Assembly: GCA_902775975.1 (NCBI GenBank)
Contig: CACYOC010000010.1
Location: 1 to 55,011, forward strand
DNA from: an uncultured Bacteroidales bacterium
Lineage (GTDB): Bacteria; Bacteroidota; Bacteroidia; Bacteroidales; Bacteroidaceae
DNA length: 55,011 nt
Direction: 5' to 3'
This document shows, piece by piece, positions 33,793 through 43,647 of this stretch (within the stretch, counting starts at the first letter, position 1; every line of letters begins with the position of its first letter). Both the position numbers and the translations under genes were made by a program. Below the pieces are notes generated by a model. That model worked only from the letters and a program-made list of their open reading frames with translations. It had not been told where the DNA came from and ran no database searches.

Positions 33793-35066
33793 ATATTTAT
33801 AGTATCTGGAAGCGGACTCTCTTTTCCGTTCTTATCACCTTTGCCATAGGCGAGGGATGGGCACAGACCTCCGATTCACTCATTGTCAATACCCTCCGTC
33901 AGAACGGAATCCGCTTTACCGACAATAATAGCGTCACTCTGCTCATGTCAGGACAGGAGAAGTTTGACGACATGTTTCGGGCCATCCGACAGGCTAAGAG
34001 CAGCATTCATCTGGAGTACTTCAACTTCCGCAACGACTCCATCGCCTCACTACTCTTCGACATTCTGCGAGAAAAACGGCGTGAGGGAGTAGAGGTGAGG
34101 GCCATGTTCGACGGCTTTGGCAACGACTCCAACAACCAACCATTGAAGAAATACCACCTGAAGGCTCTGCGTGCTGACAGCATCGACATCGTAGAGTATT
34201 CACCCATCCGCTTCCCGTGGGTCAATCACATCTATGGCCGTGACCACAGGAAGATAGTGGTCATCGACGGAAAGATAGCCTATACGGGAGGAATGAACGT
34301 GGCCGACTATTATATCAAGGGTACCGAACAGGTGGGAGAGTGGCGTGACATGCATTGCCGTATAGAAGGCGATGCCGTCAACGAACTGCAAAGCATCTTC
34401 CTGCGCATCTGGAATCGTACTACCCATCAGAATGTTCACGGGGCGAAGTATTATAATGGTGGCACGCTGACCAAGTTTGAAGGTCTGAAACCAGACACTA
34501 CCTCCACGAAAGGTCGCAAGATGGTGGGCATCATCAATCGTGAGCCGGGAGTGACACCGAAAATCATGCGCATCTTCTATGTCAACGCCATCGAACAGGC
34601 GAAGGACTCCATCCATATCATCAATCCTTATTTTACGCTGATCCCTTCCGTCACCCGTGCTCTTACCCGTGCCATCCGACGTGGTGTCAAGGTGGAAATC
34701 ATGTTGTCTGCCAAGAGCGACATTCCGCTGACACCCGATGCAGCACTCTATCAGGCACACAAGTTGATGAAGCGAGGAGCTACCATCTGGCTCTACAAGC
34801 CCGGTTTCCACCACTCGAAGATTATGATGGTCGATGGCCGTTATTGTACGGTGGGTAGCACGAATCTGGATGCCCGTAGTCTCAAGTGCGACTTCGAGGA
34901 GAATGCCGTCATCGTTGATAGGGCAACAACCCGCGAGTTAGACGATATGTTCTGGCGCGACAAGCAGAAGAGTTTCCTGCTGACCCCTGAGACGTGGAAC
35001 CAGTTCCGCACCAGAGGACAGAAGTTTGTGGGATGGTTTGCACACCTCTTACAAATGTTTATGTAA
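33789..35066 (+). CDS. cls: Cardiolipin synthase (phospholipase D family)
   Basis: 425 residues. Two HKD motifs: HRKIVVIDG (about residue 153) and HSKIMMVDG (about 342), each followed by the GGMN / GSTN signature. Such enzymes join two phosphatidylglycerol molecules, or transfer phosphatidyl groups. Instead of the usual two N-terminal membrane helices there is a single secretion-type segment (residues 1-25, ending GEGWAQ), so the enzyme is probably periplasmic. The start overlaps the stop of the regulator as ATGA. Confidence 0.88.
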   Translation: MNIYSIWKRTLFSVLITFAIGEGWAQTSDSLIVNTLRQNGIRFTDNNSVTLLMSGQEKFDDMFRAIRQAKSSIHLEYFNFRNDSIASLLFDILREKRREGVEVRAMFDGFGNDSNNQPLKKYHLKALRADSIDIVEYSPIRFPWVNHIYGRDHRKIVVIDGKIAYTGGMNVADYYIKGTEQVGEWRDMHCRIEGDAVNELQSIFLRIWNRTTHQNVHGAKYYNGGTLTKFEGLKPDTTSTKGRKMVGIINREPGVTPKIMRIFYVNAIEQAKDSIHIINPYFTLIPSVTRALTRAIRRGVKVEIMLSAKSDIPLTPDAALYQAHKLMKRGATIWLYKPGFHHSKIMMVDGRYCTVGSTNLDARSLKCDFEENAVIVDRATTRELDDMFWRDKQKSFLLTPETWNQFRTRGQKFVGWFAHLLQMFM

Positions 35067-37212
35067 GCACCAGCGCCTCCATGATGTTGATGTCGGTATC
35101 CGTCAGTCCTCTCTTCCTTAACCAGTCGGCTTCAAAGAGAAAGAGTGGGGCATCGCCGGTCTCGGCCTTTTCGACATATTCTCTGAAACTGTCTGCCGCC
35201 TCGTCTATGTGTCCCTGCAACCATAGGCAACAGCCTTGGTTGTGGTAGTCTTCTGCCGTAGGATGTTCCTGCTGGGTAAGAGCCTGATAGTATTTTGACG
35301 CTTGTTCCAGCTTTCCCTGACAAGTCAGCGCCCACGCCAAAGCCCTGTTGACACTGTCGTTGTCGGGCTGTTCGTAGTTCAGCTGGAAGAGCAGTTTCAG
35401 CGCTTCTTCGTAATGTTCCAAATTGACCAGGCAGACTGCTTTATTTAATAGGTAGCGCTTGCGCTCCGGTTTGAGTTGTAGCAAACGGTCGTAGTCAGCA
35501 AGGGCTTGCTGGTATTGTCCGTCAGCAAAACACTGGCGGGCATGACCTGCCAGGGCGCGCTCGTTGTCGGGTTCCAGTGCCAAAGCCTGCTGGTAGTCCT
35601 TCATCCAGAGATAGTATTCGGCATCCTGCATCGACTCAGGGAAGGTGGAAAGAACACGCTCTGCCATCTTCTGGTAGTGCTGCTTATAAAGCATCCTGAC
35701 GATTTCCCGTTTGTGTTCGTCCAACGGACTGTTCTTGAAAATGCGAAGGGCAAAGAACTCGCAGGCTGCCGTCTCCGACTGTTCCGTAGTGAAGGGATTG
35801 ACCATTTCTGAGCGATGGGGAAAAAGGCGGAAGAAACGGTAGAGGTCCATGAGGTAGGAGCGGCGTAGGAATGCTGGCGTTTGGGTCTCGTCGGTCTGGT
35901 CTTCGAACTCATCCATGGACATCTCCCCGCGCTTGAGCATCTCTCGCATACTCTCCGGCAACATGTTCACCACCTGGTTGAAAGCTATGACAAAGGAATA
36001 CTTGTCGTTGTTGCAGAACATGTTGTTAGCCATGATGTGTTGCAAGAAACGGTTTCCCTCCATGCGGCTGACATATTGTTGTATGTCGGGGTGCTGGATG
36101 TAGAAAGGTACCAGCCAGTTGCTGATGTCATAGAAGAAGGGGAAACGCTTCATCTGCGAGAAACCGCCGAAGTAGATGTCGGCACCTTGCTTCTGCATGT
36201 CCATCATGCGGCGGTAGGTAGCCTCTAACTTCTCCATGCGTTCTTCCGAAGCACCGGGGTGCAGGATGTCCTCCATGGGGTCATCCTCGTTTTCTTCCAG
36301 TCCCAGCTGGTTGAATCTGAGGTTGTTGCCCTTGATGAGGTCTGGCATGATTTCATGTTGTATTGTGTTGGTGTCCTTTTCAGCATTCAGACAATAGACG
36401 AGTTGCATTTGTAGTTCTGTCAGTTCCAGGCAAACCTCTTTCGTCTGTAGCAGTTGTCGCACCAGCGTTTCCTGCTCCGGATAGACCAGAGATACTTTTT
36501 CATCGATACCCAATACCCATCCTATCAGCGCCCGTTGTCTGACCGCCTCGTCCTGCGTTGTTCGATAGACTTCTGTCAGCATGCGGAACTTCCCCATGTC
36601 AAACTTATTGAGGAGCGACAACGTTACAGCACTGATTATAAGTTGCTGGTCTGTGCTGTCAATCGTCGGAGCGGTCATCATTTCGCTGAATTGCTGGCTG
36701 ACATGGTCTGTCCATTGCCGCGACGTCACAATGTATTCGAACAACTTGTTCATTTGCTGCTGGTGTTCGCGGTAAATGGTGTCGCTGCGTTGCTGTCGGG
36801 TGTGTTCGGGTTCTAACTGCAGCATGGCAACGTTGCTGACATGTTCCTCCATTTCCTTGCGAATGTTGGACAGGCTCCAGTCGTTCTGCCCTTGACGGAC
36901 ACGCGTAAAGAGACTTTGCTGATAGGGCGATGCCTTCATGCGGAGATAGTGGTGAATGTTGGCATAGAGCACGTAGATGCGTTGCAACAGGCGTTGATAG
37001 ACCTCTTGGCGTTGCGGGTCTTCAACCCCTTTCTTCCAGTAGCTGACTAGCATGTCGTAGTCGGCTTTCAGACTGTTCAGCTTCTCTTGTGTCTGCTGCT
37101 CAGGCCAGGCTGTCAGATAGACTTCCATCTCTCGGATAGCCCTGCCGCAGTTGCCGCTGTAGATGGCACGGGCCATCCGCTCCAAAGATGCGTCAAATGC
37201 ATTCATAGTCAT
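35059..37212 (-). CDS. TPR-repeat protein of unknown function
   Basis: 717 residues from the ATG at 37212, which overlaps the preceding stop as ATGA; the frame is open further but would run into that gene. No signal peptide, so cytoplasmic. It is almost all helical. Residues about 530-700 hold tetratricopeptide repeats (AEYYLWMKDYQQALALEPDN, RALAGHARQCFADGQYQQALAD, LVNLEHYEEALKLLF). The N-terminal 450 residues resemble nothing I recognise. It is coupled to a solute-binding-like lipoprotein gene, which suggests a joint role. The 3' end overlaps cls by 8 bases (convergent). Confidence 0.8.
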   Translation of the reverse strand: MTMNAFDASLERMARAIYSGNCGRAIREMEVYLTAWPEQQTQEKLNSLKADYDMLVSYWKKGVEDPQRQEVYQRLLQRIYVLYANIHHYLRMKASPYQQSLFTRVRQGQNDWSLSNIRKEMEEHVSNVAMLQLEPEHTRQQRSDTIYREHQQQMNKLFEYIVTSRQWTDHVSQQFSEMMTAPTIDSTDQQLIISAVTLSLLNKFDMGKFRMLTEVYRTTQDEAVRQRALIGWVLGIDEKVSLVYPEQETLVRQLLQTKEVCLELTELQMQLVYCLNAEKDTNTIQHEIMPDLIKGNNLRFNQLGLEENEDDPMEDILHPGASEERMEKLEATYRRMMDMQKQGADIYFGGFSQMKRFPFFYDISNWLVPFYIQHPDIQQYVSRMEGNRFLQHIMANNMFCNNDKYSFVIAFNQVVNMLPESMREMLKRGEMSMDEFEDQTDETQTPAFLRRSYLMDLYRFFRLFPHRSEMVNPFTTEQSETAACEFFALRIFKNSPLDEHKREIVRMLYKQHYQKMAERVLSTFPESMQDAEYYLWMKDYQQALALEPDNERALAGHARQCFADGQYQQALADYDRLLQLKPERKRYLLNKAVCLVNLEHYEEALKLLFQLNYEQPDNDSVNRALAWALTCQGKLEQASKYYQALTQQEHPTAEDYHNQGCCLWLQGHIDEAADSFREYVEKAETGDAPLFLFEADWLRKRGLTDTDINIMEALVLT

Positions 37213-38141
37213 TTCTTCTCTTTTAGGGTCTCCAGCCATGTCTCGACGACCTTGATGTCTTCCTCGCGTGGCCCTTGTGCGTGTAGGAACTTCAGACCGG
37301 CAGGTAGCGAGTCGGCTACATTGGCAGTTATCTGGCAACGCTCCATGATGAGGTCTCTATAGTGTTGCAGTCCGTGCTCGTTGATAAGGTCACAGGCCTT
37401 GTTGTAGGCATCGACAAGTAAAACCAGTTGCTTGGCTCTCTCCGGTCGGCGCATCTCCTTTTCACGGAATGCCAGGATGCCAGGCTGTAGGTTGTCCTCA
37501 CGAGAGTCGTAAATGACGGGATTCTTATACAGTCGTGCCATTGTAGCCTGAGGCTCCGTCAACCAGAGGGCATCAATCTCGTTATTCTGCAACATGAGCA
37601 TGCGAACCTTGATGTCGTTCAACTGTACCTTGAACAAGTGCTCCCTCGGTATTTTTACCGAGTCGGCAACGCGGTCGCATAGCATGTCTGTCAGGGAGTA
37701 GCGCGTCATACCGACAATCTTGTCATTCAGTTGCTTGATTTGTTTCACGCGCGACAGGCGGTTGCCAATGAGTTGCCAATAGGCGTTGGTTACGGCAACA
37801 TACCTGATCTTCGTTCCTGAGTTGTTGATACGCACAGCCCTGACCAAATCAGTCACCATGCCTTCCACTCGTTTGCGTTCCAAGGCTGTGTCGCAGTCCA
37901 TCTGGGCTTGATACATCTTCAGTCTGACACCGCCGTTCAGCGTGTCCAACAGGTGTTCCTGCTCAGCAACGAATAGTGGCAGACAGTCCAGCGTCGGCAG
38001 GACAGCTATCTTCAGTGCCGCAGAGTCAAGTCTCATGGCCTCGCGACGCTGTTCCCTGCTGATGCGTTTGGTCTCTTCGTAGCTCTGTCCGCAGGCTACA
38101 AAAAGCAGCAAGGCTGCTATGATGATTGTCGTATGTTTCAT
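37209..38141 (-). CDS. Solute-binding-like lipoprotein
   Basis: 310 residues. Lipoprotein signal MKHTTIIIAALLLFVACG with the cysteine at 17. Residues about 40-280 have the layout of an ABC-transporter substrate-binding fold of the NMT1/SsuA kind (IAVLPTLDCLPLFVAEQ, then LNDIKVRMLMLQNNEIDALWLTEPQ), but no permease or ATPase gene is nearby. It may bind a small ligand at the outer or inner membrane and signal through the coupled TPR protein; this is inference. Starts a two-gene leftward unit from a -7 box at 38152-38159. Confidence 0.75.
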   Translation of the reverse strand: MKHTTIIIAALLLFVACGQSYEETKRISREQRREAMRLDSAALKIAVLPTLDCLPLFVAEQEHLLDTLNGGVRLKMYQAQMDCDTALERKRVEGMVTDLVRAVRINNSGTKIRYVAVTNAYWQLIGNRLSRVKQIKQLNDKIVGMTRYSLTDMLCDRVADSVKIPREHLFKVQLNDIKVRMLMLQNNEIDALWLTEPQATMARLYKNPVIYDSREDNLQPGILAFREKEMRRPERAKQLVLLVDAYNKACDLINEHGLQHYRDLIMERCQITANVADSLPAGLKFLHAQGPREEDIKVVETWLETLKEKK

Positions 38142-38151
38142 AATTCGGCGA

Positions 38152-38159
38152 CAAAATTA
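38152..38159 (-). promoter_or_regulatory. -7 box of the lipoprotein-TPR unit
   Basis: Minus-strand TAATTTTG, 11 bases before the ATG at 38141; nearly leaderless. Confidence 0.5.
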
Positions 38160-38192
38160 CGAAAAAACGAGTAGAAAGCCAAATTTATTTTG

Positions 38193-38200
38193 TACTTTTG
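38193..38200 (+). promoter_or_regulatory. -7 box of the FAH-porU-porV unit
   Basis: TACTTTTG on the plus strand, 23 bases before the ATG at 38223. It lies inside the longer frame and so rules out the earlier start. Confidence 0.6.
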
Positions 38201-38222
38201 CAGTCTCTATAATAATGTACGT

Positions 38223-38840
38223 ATGAAGATATTTGCAGTAGGAATGAATTATATCCAGCACAATAAAGAGCTGGATGGAACGTTATATAAACCGGAGCAG
38301 CCCGTTATTTTCACCAAAGCGGACTCGGCGTTACTGAAGGATCACAAGCCTTTTTTCATACCCGACTGGTCTGAACAGGTGGATTACGAGACGGAGCTGG
38401 TAGTGCGAATCTGCCGGTTAGGCAAGAGCATTCCCGAACGCTTTGCTCATCGTTACTACGATGCAGTGACGGTGGGCATCGACTTCACGGCACGCGACCT
38501 TCAGCGTGAAGCACGAAAGAAAGGACTGCCGTGGGAGTTGTGTAAGGGTTTTGATGGCTCTGCCGCTATAGGCGAGTGGGTGGCGCTGGAACAATTCCGC
38601 GATGTACAGGCATTGCACTTCCATCTGGACATCAACGGGCGGACGGTGCAGGAAGGTTGCTCCAGCGATATGCTCTACAAGGTGGACGAACTGGTGAGCT
38701 ACATCTCCAAGTTCTTCACGCTGAAGACGGGCGACTTGCTCTATACGGGAACACCGGTAGGAGTGGGGCCGGTTCATATCGATGACCATCTGGAAGGGTG
38801 GATAGAAGAAAGAAAAGTATTGGAATTTAACTGCAAGTGA
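38223..38840 (+). CDS. Fumarylacetoacetate-hydrolase family protein
   Basis: 205 residues, a short form of the family. MKIFAVGMNYIQHNKEL opens it; the metal ligands E-x-E (YETELVVRI), the aspartate in VGIDFTARDLQ and the KGFDGSAAIG loop are present, and it ends with the LLYTGTPVGVGPV region. Relatives hydrolyse or decarboxylate beta-diketo acids such as acylpyruvates and oxaloacetate; the substrate is uncertain. It overlaps porU by four bases (GTGA). Confidence 0.88.
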   Translation: MKIFAVGMNYIQHNKELDGTLYKPEQPVIFTKADSALLKDHKPFFIPDWSEQVDYETELVVRICRLGKSIPERFAHRYYDAVTVGIDFTARDLQREARKKGLPWELCKGFDGSAAIGEWVALEQFRDVQALHFHLDINGRTVQEGCSSDMLYKVDELVSYISKFFTLKTGDLLYTGTPVGVGPVHIDDHLEGWIEERKVLEFNCK

Positions 38841-41800
38841 GAAGACTGTTTATCATAGGAATGTTGTTGCTGACAGGTATGACTATTCATGCCCAGCAAT
38901 TCTTCAACCTGACCGCTCAGGAGGTCAAGGTGGATTCTGTGCTGCCTGTTTTCAACTATGCTCATGAGTTAGGCTATCACTATGCCGACTCTTCCTATAC
39001 GGTTACGATAGACTATCCTGAGTTTATCCCCATGAGCCAGGAGGATATCGAGCGTTATCAGCAAATATCAGGGGCTCCATTAGGAGAATTTCCAGAAATC
39101 ACCCAGCAGATCAGCGTCTCCCGCAAGCAAGGCAAGCTGAATGTGTCCTTCGTGCCGCTGGTTTGTCGCAAGGGAGTTTATCAGAAACTGGTCAGCTTCC
39201 AACTGAAAATAAAAGGTAAGCCTGCGAGACGTGCTGCCCGTGTGGCTGCGGACCGCTATGCGTCGAACTCCGTACTGGCCAGTGGCCGATGGGTTAAGAT
39301 CAGTATTCCTACCACAGGAGTATGGCAATTAAATGAAGACTTGATTCGCCGTGCTGGATTCTCCAGTTTGGCGAAGGTGAAGATTTATGGCTATGGCGGT
39401 GCCATGCAACCCGAGAAGCTGACGGCAGACTATATTGCCAATACCGACGACTTGAAAGAACTGCCCACCTGTGATGTGGGGGGGCGACGCCTTTTCTATG
39501 GCGTAGGACCCGTCTCCTGGGACAGCAACCATCGTCGCATCCGCAATCCATATTCCAGTTACGGCGCTTATTTCCTAACAGAAAATGACGAACCGGCAAC
39601 ATTGCTCTCTTGGGATGAATTCAAAGCCAAATACCAGGAGCAGGAGGACGACTACTGCTCGCTGTACGAGGTAGAGAACTTTGCATGGTTCCATGGTGGC
39701 CGTAACCTGTATGACAGTAAGGTACTGACAAACGGCAGTGCCAACAGCTATACCCTGTCAGCGACAGGAGCCAGCGAGAGCGGTTCCGTTACTGTTGCCT
39801 TGACGTCAGCGACCAGCGATAAGAACGCACCTGTTCAGGTGAGTGTGAGTGTCAATGGCGTCTCGGTGGGCGTCATCAATCTCTCACGAATAGGAACCTA
39901 TGATACCATGATTCCTGTCTCCAAGACCTTTACAGTCAATAATCTGCAGGCTTCTAACGAAATTACGCTGACGCCTACCGCGAATAGTGGTGTGGTGCGA
40001 CTGGACTATATCAGCACGTGGACTAATAAGCCTCGTAGTTTCCCCACGTCAGACCAGACTTTCGGCGTGCCTGACATCCTTTATAGCATTACCAATCAGA
40101 ATCATCATGCCGACGGTTTTGCCGATATGGTCATTATTATTCCCACGACACAGAAGCTGCGTGCTCAGGCAGAGCGGTTGAAGACCTTGCATGCCAATGT
40201 GGACGGATTCCGTGTCAATATAGTTCCTGCCGACGAGTTGTTCAACGAGTTCTCGAGTGGTACACCCGATGCCAACGCTTATCGTCGTTACATGAAGATG
40301 CTCTACGACCGTGCCACGTCAACTGCCGACATGCCCCGCTACTTACTCCTGTTTGGCGATTGTGCATGGGACAACCGAATGTTGATTTCAGAATGGAAGA
40401 ACGCTTCTCCTGACGACTATCTGCTGTGCTACGAGAGCGAGAATTCCTATAGCAAAACAAAGTGCTACGTGTCCGATGACTACTTTACGCTTTTAGACGA
40501 TAACGAGGGAGGGGCTATCCTGACCCGTGATGAACTCGACGCCGGCGTAGGACGCATACCTGTTACTACGGCAGCGGCTGCCACCATTGTAGTCGATAAG
40601 ATAGAGAACTATATGACCAATCAGGAAGCAGGCTCTTGGCAGAATCAGTTGTGCTTTATGGGTGACGACGGTAATCAGAATGCCCACATGAACGATGCCA
40701 ATACGGTAGCCTCCATGGTAGAGAAAAACTATCCGCACTTGGTGGTGAAGCGCGTTATGTGGGATGCTTATAACCGTGTCAGTACCTCTACTGGCAACCG
40801 CTACCCCGACGTCACGCGTATCATCAAGCAGCAGATGCAGCAAGGTGCGCTGATGATGAACTATTCGGGACATGGTAGTCCGACGGCTATCTCTCACGAA
40901 TACGTACTTCAGTTGCCCGACTTTGAGGCGGCTACTTCCATGCGCTTGCCGTTGTGGTTGACAGCCTCTTGTGATCTCATGCCTTTTGACGGTGTAGAGG
41001 CCAACATTGGCGAGGCTGCATTCCTCAATCCCAAGGGAGGCGCCATTGCCTTCTACGGGACAGCACGCACCGTTTATCAGCCGCAGAACCGTCTGATGAA
41101 TCTTGCTTTTACCAATCACGTGTTGTCAAAAGGTAGTGACGGAAAGCCTATCACCATCGGTGAGGCTGTGCGCCTGACCAAGAACGAGCTGATTACAACG
41201 GGCGTCCTCGTCGGATATGACAGTAGCGGTAAAGAGATACGCTCTACCAATCGTGACGAGAACCGCATGCAGTATTCCCTTCTGGGAGATCCGTCTCTGC
41301 GCTTGGCTATTCCTACTCGTGACGTCGAGGTGACAACTATCAATGACATTCCCCTGACTGCTGAGACAACGCTGACGCTGAAGGCAGGTACGACGGCAAA
41401 GGTGACCGGACGCGTCCTGAAAGATGCTACTGCCAAGGACGATACCTTCAACGGTACGGTGACAGCTCTTGTCCGCGACATTACCGAACAGATTACCTGT
41501 CGCCGTAACGATACTGGCGAGGCTGAAGAACCCTTCGTCTATCCTGACCGTCCCAATACTCTCTATAATGGTAGCAATGTGGTGACGGGAGGCGACTTTA
41601 CCTTTACCTTTGCAGTTCCCAAGGACATCAAGTATTCCGACCTTACCGCCCTTATCAATATCTATGCTGTCAACAAGGAGAAGACGATTACTGCCAACGG
41701 CATCTGTAACAGTCTGATACTTAACGGTACCGCAGAGTCTTCCAGTGGTGAGGCGGGACCTTCCATCTATTGCTATCTCAATAGCGAAAGCTTCAGCAAT

Positions 41801-42412
41801 GGCGATAATGTCAATACGACGCCCTATTTCATTGCCACGTTGAACGATGAGGACGGCATCAATGCTACAGGTAGCGGAATTGGTCACGGACTGCAGCTCA
41901 TTATCGATGGCAATGTGGCTACCACCTATACACTGAACGACTATTTCCAGTACGACTTCGGCAGTTATACCCGTGGTACGGTGGGCTTCAGCATCCCCAA
42001 GTTGTCCACTGGTCCTCATAAGTTGCTGTTCAGGGCATGGGACGTGCTGAACAACTCTTCTACTTCAGAACTGTCGTTCAACGTTGTCAAGGGTCTTGAG
42101 CCGCTCTTCATCGATGTCGATTGTGCCCCCAATCCTGCCAGAGACCATACCCAGTTCCGTGTTATCCACGACCGTATAGAGACGCAGATGGATGTCAAGT
42201 TCGAGTTGTTCGATACCTCGGGACGTCATCTGTGGACACGTACCGAGACCGGTGTGCCGGCCAACAAGGTATATACCATGAACTGGGATCTGCGAATCGA
42301 CGGAGGTCGCCAGTTAGGCACGGGCCTCTATCTGTATCGTGTCAGCATTAGCGCTGATGGCAGTACCCATGTGTCGAAGTCTAAGAAACTGATAGTACTT
42401 ACCAATAGATAA
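38837..42412 (+). CDS. porU: Type IX secretion sortase PorU
   Basis: 1191 residues from the GTG at 38837. Signal peptide 1-20 (IIGMLLLTGMTIHAQ). The gingipain-type C25 peptidase domain covers about residues 420-830: the catalytic histidine is H679 in NYSGHGSPTA and the cysteine C712 in WLTASCD. The C-terminus (about 1095-1191) carries a beta-sandwich tail with the NPARDHTQFRV and GTGLYLYRV strands. PorU sits on the cell surface, removes the C-terminal sorting domain of type IX cargo and joins the cargo to anionic lipopolysaccharide. Coupled to the FAH gene and followed after 5 bases by porV. Confidence 0.95.
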   Translation: MRRLFIIGMLLLTGMTIHAQQFFNLTAQEVKVDSVLPVFNYAHELGYHYADSSYTVTIDYPEFIPMSQEDIERYQQISGAPLGEFPEITQQISVSRKQGKLNVSFVPLVCRKGVYQKLVSFQLKIKGKPARRAARVAADRYASNSVLASGRWVKISIPTTGVWQLNEDLIRRAGFSSLAKVKIYGYGGAMQPEKLTADYIANTDDLKELPTCDVGGRRLFYGVGPVSWDSNHRRIRNPYSSYGAYFLTENDEPATLLSWDEFKAKYQEQEDDYCSLYEVENFAWFHGGRNLYDSKVLTNGSANSYTLSATGASESGSVTVALTSATSDKNAPVQVSVSVNGVSVGVINLSRIGTYDTMIPVSKTFTVNNLQASNEITLTPTANSGVVRLDYISTWTNKPRSFPTSDQTFGVPDILYSITNQNHHADGFADMVIIIPTTQKLRAQAERLKTLHANVDGFRVNIVPADELFNEFSSGTPDANAYRRYMKMLYDRATSTADMPRYLLLFGDCAWDNRMLISEWKNASPDDYLLCYESENSYSKTKCYVSDDYFTLLDDNEGGAILTRDELDAGVGRIPVTTAAAATIVVDKIENYMTNQEAGSWQNQLCFMGDDGNQNAHMNDANTVASMVEKNYPHLVVKRVMWDAYNRVSTSTGNRYPDVTRIIKQQMQQGALMMNYSGHGSPTAISHEYVLQLPDFEAATSMRLPLWLTASCDLMPFDGVEANIGEAAFLNPKGGAIAFYGTARTVYQPQNRLMNLAFTNHVLSKGSDGKPITIGEAVRLTKNELITTGVLVGYDSSGKEIRSTNRDENRMQYSLLGDPSLRLAIPTRDVEVTTINDIPLTAETTLTLKAGTTAKVTGRVLKDATAKDDTFNGTVTALVRDITEQITCRRNDTGEAEEPFVYPDRPNTLYNGSNVVTGGDFTFTFAVPKDIKYSDLTALINIYAVNKEKTITANGICNSLILNGTAESSSGEAGPSIYCYLNSESFSNGDNVNTTPYFIATLNDEDGINATGSGIGHGLQLIIDGNVATTYTLNDYFQYDFGSYTRGTVGFSIPKLSTGPHKLLFRAWDVLNNSSTSELSFNVVKGLEPLFIDVDCAPNPARDHTQFRVIHDRIETQMDVKFELFDTSGRHLWTRTETGVPANKVYTMNWDLRIDGGRQLGTGLYLYRVSISADGSTHVSKSKKLIVLTNR

Positions 42413-42417
42413 AGAAT

Positions 42418-43584
42418 ATGAAGACAAACATGAAGATAACATTATTGGCGGTATGTCTGCTGTTGGCCGTGAACTTGCGTGCCCAGGACACCAAGAGCCA
42501 GTTCAACCCTGTTGAGCATGCCGTCATCTCGCAGACCATCGCCCCTGATGCACGTGCCGGTGCCATGGGTGATGTGGGTGTGGCTACCGACCCTGATGTC
42601 AACTCTCAGGCATGGAATGTCGCTAAGTATCCTTTCTGCATCAGTCGTGCAGGAATCGCCTTGAACTACACCCCCTGGCTGCGCCAGTTGGTCAACGACA
42701 TTGACTTGGCCTACGTGGCAGGTTACTACCGCATTGGCGACTATGCCTCTGTCAGTGGTTCGTTGCGTTATTTCTCATTAGGTGAGGTGATGACGTCGCT
42801 CGACGAGAACGCCATGACCGTGAAGCCTTACGAGATGTCGGTAGATATTGGTGCAGCCCTGATGCTGAGTGAGAAGTTCTCGTTAGGTGTTGCCCTGCGC
42901 TGGCTGTACAGCGACCTGCGTTTCGACTATACCGAAGATGCCAAGCCTGCCTCTGCCTTTGCTGCCGACTTGGGTGTCTATTACAACAACTACATCAATA
43001 TTGGTCAGCGTGAATGTCAGTTAGGACTTGGCTGGACCGTACAGAACGTTGGTTCAAAGATTAAGTTCTATGGCGACGACCGTTCACAGTTCCTTCCCGC
43101 CACCATGCGCTTAGGAGCAGCGTTGATGGTTCCCGTTGACGAGTATAACCGTTTTACTATTACCGCTGATGCCAGCAAGCTGTTGGTGCCCACCGTTCCT
43201 AAGCAGAACGATGGCGAATCGACTGCCGACTACGAGCAGCGCGTTATCCGTGAATACAGTGACGTCAGCTCTATTTCGGGTATCTTTAAGAGCTTCAGCG
43301 ATGCTCCCGGAGGTTTCAAGGAGGAGATGCAGGAAATCATGTGGGGTGTTGGTGCTGAGTACATCTATCACGACCAGTTCACCCTGCGTGCCGGTTATCA
43401 CCACGAGGCAGAGAACAAGGGTAACCGTAAGTATTTCACCGTTGGTGGTGGCTTCCGTATGAGTGTCTTCTCACTCGACGTGGGTTACGTCATCTCTACT
43501 GCCAAGTCGAATCCCCTTGACCAGACGCTTCGCTTCTCGCTGGCCTTCGATATGGATGGCATCCGCGACTTGTTTAGGAAGTAG
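42418..43584 (+). CDS. porV: Type IX secretion outer-membrane protein PorV
   Basis: 388 residues. Signal peptide (MKITLLAVCLLLAVNLRAQ from the internal ATG; the start at 42418 adds four residues). The N-terminal phrase ISQTIAPDARAGAMGDVGVATDPDVNSQAWN is a PorV/LptO hallmark (shown here in part), and the rest forms a 14-strand barrel of the FadL type. PorV shuttles cargo from the translocon to PorU. The porU-porV order matches Porphyromonas and other Bacteroidota. Confidence 0.94.
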   Translation: MKTNMKITLLAVCLLLAVNLRAQDTKSQFNPVEHAVISQTIAPDARAGAMGDVGVATDPDVNSQAWNVAKYPFCISRAGIALNYTPWLRQLVNDIDLAYVAGYYRIGDYASVSGSLRYFSLGEVMTSLDENAMTVKPYEMSVDIGAALMLSEKFSLGVALRWLYSDLRFDYTEDAKPASAFAADLGVYYNNYINIGQRECQLGLGWTVQNVGSKIKFYGDDRSQFLPATMRLGAALMVPVDEYNRFTITADASKLLVPTVPKQNDGESTADYEQRVIREYSDVSSISGIFKSFSDAPGGFKEEMQEIMWGVGAEYIYHDQFTLRAGYHHEAENKGNRKYFTVGGGFRMSVFSLDVGYVISTAKSNPLDQTLRFSLAFDMDGIRDLFRK

Positions 43585-43590
43585 TTTTAA

Positions 43591-43646
43591 AGTTTAAAGT
43601 TTACAGTTTACGGTTTACAGTTTACGGTTTACGGTTGATAGTTGAC
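43591..43646 (+). repeat. 7-base tandem repeat abutting ispF
   Basis: Eight units of (A/G)GTTTAC-type at an exact 7-base period, ending one base before the ispF ATG at 43648. The last two units have drifted (GGTTGAT, AGTTGAC). No separate ribosome-binding sequence is visible between the array and the start codon. Confidence 0.9.
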
Positions 43647-43647
43647 A

